Of a stretch of 64,000 bases of DNA, positions 58,801 to 64,000 are shown in pieces. The notes under the pieces are model-generated. The model did not search any database, was not told the DNA's origin, and saw only the letters and a program-made list of their open reading frames with translations. The position numbers and the translations under genes are program-made. The stretch covers positions 434,001 through 498,000 of the forward strand of contig JADJFE010000030.1 of assembly GCA_016708725.1 (NCBI GenBank), written 5' to 3'. Within the stretch, counting starts at the first letter, position 1. The number at the start of each line of letters is the position of its first letter. This DNA is from Candidatus Aalborgicola bjergmarkensis. GTDB lineage: Bacteria; Pseudomonadota; Gammaproteobacteria; Burkholderiales; Burkholderiaceae_C.

Positions 58801-59418
58801 ATTCAGGTGAGCAGTGTTCAATTGGATGGTTCTCACCGCCCCTTGGGTGCAGAGGCATTGATCCGCTGGAACCACCCTGAGCGTGGCCTGGTGTCACCTA
58901 TGCAATTCATCCCGCTGGCGGAAGAGTCCGGGCTGATTGTTCCCATCGGTCAATGGGTGCTGGAAACGGCTTGCGCCCAACTCAAGGTATGGCAGGAAGA
59001 TGCACGCACCAGAGACCTTGTTCTGTCTGTGAACATCAGCGCCAAGCAATTCCGCCATGTTGGGTTCGTGGCCCAAATGCAATCTCTCCTACAACGCCAC
59101 GCCATCAACCCGGCGCTGCTTAAGCTGGAGCTTACCGAAAGTCTGCTGCTGGATGACATCGAAGAAACCATTGCAACCATGAACACATTGAAAGAAATCG
59201 GTATCCAGTTCTCTTTGGACGATTTCGGCACGGGTTATTCATCCCTGCAATACCTCAAACGGCTACCGCTTTACCAGCTCAAGATTGACCAGTCGTTCGT
59301 GCGCGATATCGCCATCGACAGCAGCGATAGAGCGATTGTCAACACCATCATCGCCATGGCAAAAAGCATGCATCTGAATGTCATTGCCAGGGTGAATTTG
59401 TCCAACGCAAAAAATTGA
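55834..59418 (+). CDS. MASE3-PAS-GGDEF-EAL protein truncated by an insertion element
   Basis: Large sensor of c-di-GMP turnover, 1194 residues as read. An N-terminal membrane domain of about seven helices (residues 15-255) resembles MASE3. Several PAS domains follow (about 285-790), the last with GYPAEEVIGKNPRLLQSGRH. The GGDEF domain has VARLGGDEFVVML with RxxD (REGD) five residues before. The EAL domain has LGAEALIRWNHPERG, KLELTESLLL and DDFGTGYSSLQYL. At 59387 an ISAs1-family element cuts the frame after HLNVIA, adding RVNLSNAKN and a stop. The missing end (EGVETQEQL to the C-terminus) is found at 60834-60957 beyond the element. Phosphodiesterase activity is probably lost; cyclase may remain. 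Start ATG 55834 or 55840. Confidence 0.9.
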   Translation: MVMNTLHLGQVVKKSDLAVVAVLCATMAILVGARSVHYLFFHTMAEVFAIVVSFSIFMLTWTSSRYLSNGYLVVIGAAYGAIGVVDVFHTLTFKGMNLFPGVSPNYPTQFWLTARYIEALALLCGPLVIGRKPNFFYVSIGFAAVATAACVAVMYQWFPATFIDGVGLTPFKVYSEYIIIAMLMVGFVLLYRSRRQFEPRIFFLLVCSLWLAIATEFCFTKYVGFYDFINELGHYFRFLSVALAFVAIVLSGVRQPLELIFHEMDVQKRELDAINLKLANSESFNISVFDSIIESIAVLNAQGVIIAVNGAWRRFALENGAPHLVNSSVGLNYLDICTRACAQADGAEAIATEAGIRAVLAGEKEEFRLEYPCHSPVVERWFNLRVTPLHGPRRGVVIAHENTTERKLSESVLRKERDFSQAIFDTAGTVIAVLDRKGHIVRLNKAGETLTGYRFEEVCEKPFWDIFLLESERDGVAAVFDCTTAGDIVARYENHWRCKDGSARLLDWHNTVLLNDKAEVEYIIGIANDITERKRSEEAISVSEKKFRTLFEEMVSGFALHQMVYDETGRPIDYITLEVNREFERLLNVAKESVIGKKAYETVPALDRKWLDIFSKVTLTGIPESYEEYASNLGKWFSGTVFSPQNGLVAGTFIDITDHKAAEREMRIAATAFNSHEGMTVTDADGTILRVNDAFTQITGYPAEEVIGKNPRLLQSGRHDANFYAAMWESIHSTGKWEGEIWNRRKSGEIYPERLSITAVRSANGVITNYVGTFIDITLSMAAEEEIKNLAFYDPLTRLPNRRLLMDRLQQALTSSKRSGRECALFFLDLDHFKTLNDTLGHDMGDLLLQQVAQRLESCVREGDTVARLGGDEFVVMLEELSELPVDAAAQTEIVGNKILDVLNQRYQLSTHEYRSSPSIGVTLFKGNQSSIEELLKQADIAMYQAKSSGRNALRFFDPEMQAAIHARVDLEDELRKAIENHQFHLYYQIQVSSVQLDGSHRPLGAEALIRWNHPERGLVSPMQFIPLAEESGLIVPIGQWVLETACAQLKVWQEDARTRDLVLSVNISAKQFRHVGFVAQMQSLLQRHAINPALLKLELTESLLLDDIEETIATMNTLKEIGIQFSLDDFGTGYSSLQYLKRLPLYQLKIDQSFVRDIAIDSSDRAIVNTIIAMAKSMHLNVIARVNLSNAKN

Positions 59419-60823
59419 TAGAAATCAACTGTTTAGTTAATACAGCCGGACTAGTCCTGGCGCAACTGGTATAAAGCGCGACTTGGAGCAAACAGGCTAA
59501 TCCGGCAAAGCTGTTGCCGGGATCGGCTTGCGCCCGAGACAACCTCGTAACGGTTGCAGCAAAGCAACCGACGCCCCCAAGCCCGTTCGTCTGACTCATC
59601 GCGGGGCGGGAGGAATCACAATTCACAGGAGAGGCCAAGATCATGCTGACTGCCAAGCAAATGTGCTCACCACCCGACTGCTTTAAGAACATTCCGATCC
59701 CCGACGCGCAGGGGCGACGCCATCGTTTGCCAGTGGTGCTGGCCATTGCGGCTGGTGCGATTCTGTGCGGCATGCGCGGCTACAGTGCCATCGCGCAATG
59801 GGCCAACGCGCTGGGACCGAAAGCACGGGCGCGGTTTGGTTGCCGCCGTGTGAAAGGCGTCTATCGCGTGCCGAGCACGTTTGTCATTCGCGATTGCCTA
59901 GTGCGCATTGAAGCCGGTGCGCTGGACCGCGCGCTGGCGGCATGGAACCAAACTTGGGGGGGCACGGATCAAGGGATATCCATTGATGGCAAGACAATGA
60001 AGAATGCCATTGACGAAGATGGCAACCAAACGCATATCCTGAGCGCAATCGGGCACGAAACGGCGACGTGCTTCGCCCAAAAAGTCGACAGTCTGCCCAT
60101 AGTGGGCAGCGACGAAGTCAAGCGTACCAACGAGATCGGCATGGCCATTCCTTTGCTTGCAAACTGCGCGCTTGCGGGCAAGGATGACACAGCCGATGCC
60201 CCGCTGACGCAGCGCAGCATCGCGACGGATATCGTCGAGCAGAAAGGGCATTACCATTTCACCGTGAAGGGTAACCAGCCCACTTTGGAGGAGGACATCG
60301 CACTTATTTTTGCGCAGCGTGGGGCAGCGGACTTTGTCGAGATAACACCACCCGACCATGGCCGCATCAGACTCGGCGCATCTGGTGCACTACGGCGCTC
60401 AATGACTACCTCGATTTTCCTCACGGGGCCAAGTCTTTATGATCGAGCGTGAAGCGTTCAACAAGAAATCAGGCAAGTCCAGCCACGAGATCGCGCTGGG
60501 GTCACCAGTCGGCCGCCGAATGAAGCGTCGCCCCAGCGACTGTTGGCCATCAATCGCGGCCACTGGCGCATCGAGTGTCCATTACATCATCGACTGGAAC
60601 TACGATGAGGATCGCTCCCGTATCCGTGCCGGTAATGGCCCAGAAAAACATCACTCTCCTACGCCGCTTCGCTATCGGCTTGCTAAGTCGATCCAAAAGC
60701 CCACTCAAACAATCGCTTCGTTGATGCGCGACCTGTCGTTCGCACCGCCGTGTCTTCGATCTGCTTCGCCTGACCAAAAATTCGGCTCCCGGCTACGCCT
60801 GATCGGAGAACAAATTTACCGTG
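59388..60823 (+). mobile_element. ISAs1-family insertion sequence with 10-bp target duplication
   Basis: A 1436-bp element. The left end reads CAGGGTGAATTTGTCC; the right end in reverse complement reads CACGGTAAATTTGTTC, an imperfect inverted repeat. It is flanked by direct copies of ATGTCATTGC at 59378-59387 and 60824-60833, as expected for this family (8-10 bp). The host gene resumes in frame after the right copy. The transposase inside is degraded, so the element cannot move by itself. Confidence 0.9.
59643..60760 (+). pseudogene. ISAs1-family transposase, multiply frameshifted
   Basis: DDE transposase of the ISAs1 family. ATG 59643 opens a frame with LPVVLAIAAGAILCGMRGYS, GISIDGKTMKNA (first catalytic Asp), HILSAIGHETATCFAQKVDS, DAPLTQRSIATDIVEQKGHY and FTVKGNQPTLEEDI, running to 60452. 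From about 60405 the family sequence changes frame (IEREAFNKKSGKSSHEIALG), changes again near 60545 (LLAINRGHWRIE) and again near 60575 (VHYIIDWNYDEDRSRIRAGN, containing the conserved Glu/Asp-Arg-Ser segment). It shifts once more after GNGPE, giving at least four shifts. It is inactive as read. The frame also reads across the right end of the element into the EAL remnant. Confidence 0.85.
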
Positions 60824-60833
60824 ATGTCATTGC

Positions 60834-60957
60834 CGAGGGAGTGGAAACGCAAGAGCAGCTACAACTCCTCATAAGCAGTGGTTGCGTACACCACCAAGGG
60901 TATTTGTTCGGCAAACCGGTGCCGATAGAACAGTTCGAGGCGTCACTACAGCAGTAG
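60834..60957 (+). pseudogene. Severed C-terminal end of the MASE3-GGDEF-EAL gene
   Basis: Encodes EGVETQEQLQLLISSGCVHH then QGYLFGKPVPIEQFEASLQQ and stop at 60957, the terminal part of an EAL domain. It joins exactly to HLNVIA at 59387 when the insertion element and one target copy are removed, giving NVIAEGVETQEQL. It cannot be translated from its own start. Confidence 0.9.
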
Positions 60958-61006
60958 CTATCTCCCACCGTGCAACGCCAATCTTGGATGGTCTGGCAGT
61001 CACTCT

Positions 61007-61067
61007 TAAATCAATAGCTGCTCCCGCAGGTGGTACAAGAGCTAGCGTCGTATTTCCTATAAATTCA
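61007..61067 (+). repeat. Dispersed ~50-bp repeat directly upstream of the LytTR gene
   Basis: AAATCAATAGCTGCTCCCGC then AGGTGGTACAAGAGCTAGCG. It would encode AAPAGGTRASVVFPINS and a stop five bases before the LytTR start, closely matching the C-terminal tail of the LytS kinase at 18 kb. No further kinase sequence precedes it; the remaining 50 bp after the EAL remnant show nothing else. Confidence 0.7.
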
Positions 61068-61074
61068 TGACACC

Positions 61075-61875
61075 ATGAACATCACCTCTCCCACCGCCTT
61101 GATTGCCGAAGACGAACCTTTGCTGGCGCAGGCGCTGCACATCGAGTTGCAGCGTGCCTGGCCTGCGCTGCGTGTGGTTGCTACTGTGGGCGACGGCGCA
61201 TCGGCGGTGCGGCAAGCGCTTGAACTGCGACCGGACGTGCTGTTTTTCGACATTCGCATGCCAGGCATGACGGGGCTGGAGGCTGCGACCGAGCTGGCCG
61301 AGGTCTGGCCCACGGAGCGCCATTTTCCGGCGCTGGTGTTTGTCACGGCCTATGACCAGTACGCCGTGCAGGCGTTCGAGGCCCAGGCGGTGGATTACCT
61401 GCTCAAGCCGGTGCAGGCGGCGCGCTTGCAGAAAACCGTGGCAAAACTGCAGCAAACCCTCACCCAGCGTGCGCAAGTAGCTACTGATTTTGAAGTCACC
61501 CTGGCACAGTTGCGTGGCTTGCTGGAGGCCAATACGCCTGCGGCGCTGGAGCCGCTGAAAATGCTGCAAGTCAGTGTGGGCGCGGCGATTCACATGGTGG
61601 CGCTGCAGGACGTGGTGTATTTTGAAGCCGCTGACAAATACGTGCGTGTACTCAGCGCGGACCACGAGTACCTGATCCGCACGCCACTCAAGGAGCTGTT
61701 ACCGCGCCTGGGGTCGCAGCAGTTCTGGCAGATTCACCGGGGCACGGTGGTGCAGGCCAGGGAAATCACCCGTGTACTGCGCGATGAAGCCGGCAAGATG
61801 CACGTGGTGCTGCGCAGCCGTGCCGAGAAGTTGCCGGTCAGTCGGCTGTATGCCCACCTGTTCCGGTCGATGTAA
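61075..61875 (+). CDS. LytTR-family response regulator
   Basis: DNA-binding response regulator of 266 residues. The receiver has Asp pair IAEDEP, phospho-Asp59 in VLFFDIRMPGMTG, Thr in LVFVTAYDQYA and Lys in YLLKPVQ. The C-terminal LytTR domain (about 155-262) has VALQDVVYFEAADKYVRVLS, EYLIRTPLKELLPRL and FWQIHRGTVVQAREI. It is the expected partner of the LytS/AlgZ-type kinase at 17015-18061, now 43 kb away. The linker between domains includes a sequence (GCGCAAGTAGCTACTGATTT, 61471-61490) resembling the dispersed repeat. The start ATG 61075 has no strong ribosome site; coupling to a vanished upstream gene may explain this. Confidence 0.93.
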   Translation: MNITSPTALIAEDEPLLAQALHIELQRAWPALRVVATVGDGASAVRQALELRPDVLFFDIRMPGMTGLEAATELAEVWPTERHFPALVFVTAYDQYAVQAFEAQAVDYLLKPVQAARLQKTVAKLQQTLTQRAQVATDFEVTLAQLRGLLEANTPAALEPLKMLQVSVGAAIHMVALQDVVYFEAADKYVRVLSADHEYLIRTPLKELLPRLGSQQFWQIHRGTVVQAREITRVLRDEAGKMHVVLRSRAEKLPVSRLYAHLFRSM

Positions 61876-61907
61876 GGCTTACGGCTTCCAATTGCTCCAT
61901 GCAAACG

Positions 61908-62113
61908 CTACAAATTAAGAAGCTGTCCCCACACATTCCACAAGGCCTACAGGCCAGAATGCCGTGTAAAACATCCTCAAAAAGCCCTGTAGCACGCCCC
62001 GACGGGTGGTAGTACCCTGCGCTGCGGGCGGTGCGCGGGTAGAAAACGGTATCAAAACGGGCGCCAGCGCTTGTCCAATGTGCGGGAGTAGCTACGGATT
62101 TTGTAGTGGCGCT
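61908..62113. repeat. MITE-like element, copy A
   Basis: A 206-bp element with imperfect terminal inverted repeats: left AAATTAAGAAGCTGTCCCCA then CACATTCCACAAG, right (reverse complement) AAAATCCGTAGCTACTCCCG then CACATTGGACAAG. It shares CGCCCCGACGGGTGG and GAAAACGGTATCAAAACGGG with copy B. No ORF inside. The termini belong to the dispersed repeat family. Confidence 0.75.
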
Positions 62114-62136
62114 TTGGAAGTCGGCACGCAAGGGAT

Positions 62137-62535
62137 TCAATCCGTGTGTCGGCGTTGGTCAATCCACGTCTGAACTGCTGCCAAAAACTTTCTGGCTTGC
62201 TCCAGCGCCCATTCCGCGTTCTCCAGTGTCACCGTATCGCCTTTGTAGTCGGCAATTAACCGGAGGTCTTCAACCTTGTTCAGTGAACGCCCATGCTCGA
62301 CCGCAATGCGTCCGGGTTTGACCAGATGCAAGCTGAATGCGGAGATCAGTCCGCTGTGCGTACGTGCAATCTCTGTAGGCACCGGGGCGTTGATGGACAA
62401 AAGCGCGGCCTGTGCAGCATCAAACATGGCGTAGTAGGCACGGTTGCATGCGCCATCCACGTCGCCGCTGTCCAGCAAAAGCCTTGCCGATGCCAGTGCG
62501 CGGTTTGCTTTAGCCATGCGCTCTTGCACAGTCAC
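62137..62535 (-). CDS. HEPN-domain protein (toxin-type partner)
   Basis: HEPN-domain protein of 132 residues. The start is GTG 62535, overlapping the stop of the nucleotidyltransferase gene (GTGA); ATG 62517 is an alternative. The family helices are ARLLLDSGDVDGACNRAYYA then MFDAAQAALL, and the likely active region is RTHSGLISAFSLHL, with Arg-(X)n-His. Such proteins are RNases or RNA-binding toxins neutralised by an adjacent MNT-type nucleotidyltransferase that modifies them. The arrangement here (MNT gene first, HEPN second, coupled) matches such pairs. The two genes are bracketed by direct copies of a MITE-like element. Confidence 0.88.
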   Translation of the reverse strand: MTVQERMAKANRALASARLLLDSGDVDGACNRAYYAMFDAAQAALLSINAPVPTEIARTHSGLISAFSLHLVKPGRIAVEHGRSLNKVEDLRLIADYKGDTVTLENAEWALEQARKFLAAVQTWIDQRRHTD

Positions 62536-62879
62536 AGCGCCAAACCCTCGCGGGCAATGTTCTTCAGCAGTCGCGGGTTGCTGTAGCGCTCCGGGTGCGC
62601 CCATTCCGGTTCCCAGATGGGCAGGGGTTGGATGCGAATGCCGGAATCCAGCAGCACGTCGTAGGCCACATCGTCCAAGGCCAGCTTGGTGGCCACAAAG
62701 TCGCCCGGCTCGCCACTGAGCAGTATGGCCACGTCCGTGTCGCTCCCGGCAGAAGCGCTGCCCCGCGCCTGACTGCCAAACAGCACGGCTGCGCGCATGG
62801 GCCACGCGGCGGCCACCCGATGCGCGAAGTCGCGGGCGGCGCGAAGGACGGCAGGTGATTGGTGGGTATGGGAGGGCAT
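62532..62879 (-). CDS. MNT-type minimal nucleotidyltransferase (antitoxin-type partner)
   Basis: Minimal nucleotidyltransferase of 115 residues from ATG 62879. The catalytic motif is complete: AVLFGSQARG, then GSDTDVAIL (GSxxRG...SDxD), at about residues 30-49, with a third acidic residue likely in DDVAYDVLLD. The family modifies and silences the partner HEPN toxin, typically by AMP transfer to a Tyr; here the partner is coupled immediately downstream. The C-terminus (WAHPERYSNPRLLKNIAREG) is also typical. The upstream region is occupied by MITE-like copy B, which may supply promoter sequence. Confidence 0.9.
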   Translation of the reverse strand: MPSHTHQSPAVLRAARDFAHRVAAAWPMRAAVLFGSQARGSASAGSDTDVAILLSGEPGDFVATKLALDDVAYDVLLDSGIRIQPLPIWEPEWAHPERYSNPRLLKNIAREGLAL

Positions 62880-62929
62880 AGTCCACAGTGTAATGCCCAG
62901 AAACTGATCTGCACACCAATGCACTAACG

Positions 62930-63135
62930 CTATAAATTCAGAAGCTGTCCCAGCACATCCCATAAGGCCTACAAGCCAAAACACCGCGTAAAACACCCCC
63001 CAAAAGCCCTGCGCTACGCCCCGACGGGTGGCAATACCCTGCTGCTGCGGGCGGTACACGGTAGAAAACGGTATCAAAACGGGCGCCAGCGCTTGTCCCA
63101 TGTGCGGGAGCAGCTACGGATTTTGCAGTGGTGCT
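62930..63135. repeat. MITE-like element, copy B
   Basis: Second copy, same orientation as copy A and about 80% identical by eye. It starts AAATTCAGAAGCTGTCCCAG and ends GTGCGGGAGCAGCTACGGAT then TTTGCAGTGGT. It lies between the nucleotidyltransferase gene and the P-type ATPase gene; the rest of that gap is featureless. Confidence 0.75.
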
Positions 63136-63146
63136 AGTGAATATTT

Positions 63147-64000
63147 TTAGGAACGGTGTGCTTCGAGCCTGTTGTGCAGCAGCTTTTCGACGCTGATCAC
63201 CGGCAGGATGATCATGCCGACCACCGTTGCCACCAGCAATTCTGTGGCGCTCAGTGGCAGTGCGCCAAAGACCACGTTCATGAATGGCAGGTAGATGAAG
63301 CCAAGCTGCAGTAGCAGCAGCGCGGCAATGCCGATGAACACGGTCTTGTTGCTCGACAGCCCGATAGACAGTAGCGAACCCTTGAGGCTGCGGCAGTGGA
63401 GGACGTAGAAAACCTGGAACAGGATGACCGTCGTCACGGCCATCGTCTGCCCTTTTTGCATGGCTTCCACCGTCTCGCCGCTCGCGTGGTATTCCCAAAG
63501 GAACAGCCCGACCGCCCCGACCGTCATCAATGTGGCCGTGACAAACGTCCGCATGACCACGAAGCCTGATAAAACGGGTGCGTCCGGGCTGCGCGGGGGG
63601 CGTTGCATGATATTGGGCTCCTTGGCTTCAAACGCCAGCGGCAGCGCTAGCGCAACCGTCGCCACCAGGTTGATCCACAACAACTGCGTCGGTGCCATCG
63701 GCAGCAACAGCTCCTTCAGACCGGTCGCGGGATTGAGCAGGAACGGGAAGAAGATGACCGCCGCCATCAGAATCATCGCCAAGCCGAGGTTGGTCGGCAA
63801 GACGAAAACGAGCGATTTGATGAGGTTGTCATAGACGCGGCGGCCTTCCTCGACTGCGGCGGCGATGGACGCGAAGTTGTCGTCGAGCAGCACGATGTCC
63901 GCTGCCTCCTTGGAAACAGCGGTACCAGTGATGCCCATGGCCACCCCGATGTTGCTCTGCTTGAGCGCCGGCGCGTCGTTGACCCCGTCGCCGGTCATGG
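63147..64000 (-). CDS. Cation-transporting P-type ATPase, C-terminal part (cut by window edge)
   Basis: C-terminal portion of a P2/P3-type cation pump; the gene continues past 64000. The sequence opens at the phosphorylation-domain hinge MTGDGVNDAPALKQSNIGVA, continues with GTAVSKEAADIVLLDDNFAS and then about six membrane helices (LVFVLPTNLGLAMILMAAVI; LLWINLVATVALALPLAFEA). TQLLWINLVATVALALPLAFE is typical of Ca2+- or Mg2+-type pumps. A second half of the transmembrane region has FVVMRTFVTATLMTVGAVG and ends VEKLLHNRLEAHRS. Ion specificity cannot be decided without the N-terminal two thirds. Confidence 0.93.
   Translation of the reverse strand, partial: MTGDGVNDAPALKQSNIGVAMGITGTAVSKEAADIVLLDDNFASIAAAVEEGRRVYDNLIKSLVFVLPTNLGLAMILMAAVIFFPFLLNPATGLKELLLPMAPTQLLWINLVATVALALPLAFEAKEPNIMQRPPRSPDAPVLSGFVVMRTFVTATLMTVGAVGLFLWEYHASGETVEAMQKGQTMAVTTVILFQVFYVLHCRSLKGSLLSIGLSSNKTVFIGIAALLLLQLGFIYLPFMNVVFGALPLSATELLVATVVGMIILPVISVEKLLHNRLEAHRS

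Overview
The window looks like a chromosomal segment of a betaproteobacterium of the order Burkholderiales, most likely Comamonadaceae (Rhodoferax-like). The reasons are the pyrG-kdsA-eno-ftsB order, the coaBC-dut pair, the protein-level character of the genes and a moderately high G+C content. It mixes a conserved housekeeping core with a very large signalling load and several accessory insertions. No rRNA, tRNA or CRISPR array was seen.

Left part (1-10.3 kb): a chemotaxis operon read right to left (small Cys-rich protein, cheY, STAS protein, cheA, MCP, cheW, second MCP cut by the window edge). Divergent from it is a PAS hybrid histidine kinase, which meets a FixJ-type regulator tail to tail. 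From 10.5 to 18.1 kb follow a DUF998 membrane protein, the azlCD exporter and an envelope cluster: secreted repeat protein, LolD-type ATPase, FtsX-type permease, LolA-like protein, outer-membrane protein and a LytS-type kinase.

18.1-22.1 kb is repeat-rich. Two copies of a hairpin-array element flank a two-gene unit, an STAS-like protein plus a PAS-GGDEF-hemerythrin protein; a truncated SRAP gene follows. 22.1-26.7 kb holds a FecR-SPOR protein and type II secretion genes gspC (opposite strand), G, H, I, J and K. 26.7-33.5 kb is core: hslO, gamma carbonic anhydrase, two small proteins, ftsB, eno, kdsA and pyrG.

33.6-39.7 kb is a restriction-modification-like island between core genes: an N6-adenine methyltransferase, an ORF6N remnant with three hairpins, a second NPPY methyltransferase, a DUF1016 nuclease carrying two in-frame palindromes, and a GIY-YIG plus DEAD-type helicase protein. 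Core genes resume with coaBC, dut, a very large protein (possibly PPi-type PEP carboxykinase) and pyrF. Next come a Uma2 protein, an alpha/beta hydrolase, tusA and an orphan solute-binding lipoprotein.

49.4-61.9 kb is a second signalling block: a BarA-like hybrid kinase, a PleD-like diguanylate cyclase, a GGDEF-EAL protein, and a MASE3-PAS-GGDEF-EAL protein broken by an ISAs1-family element with a visible 10-bp target duplication. After it comes a LytTR regulator that would normally pair with the kinase at 17-18 kb. The right end has a HEPN-MNT toxin-antitoxin pair between two direct copies of a MITE-like element, then the C-terminal part of a cation P-type ATPase.

Three genes (LolA-like, pyrF, GGDEF-EAL) each carry a one-base shift, two in C runs and one in an A run. 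This could be sequencing error or real inactivation. A dispersed repeat of about 50 bp recurs at seven places; one copy forms the 3' end of the LytS kinase gene and another lies just upstream of the LytTR gene.
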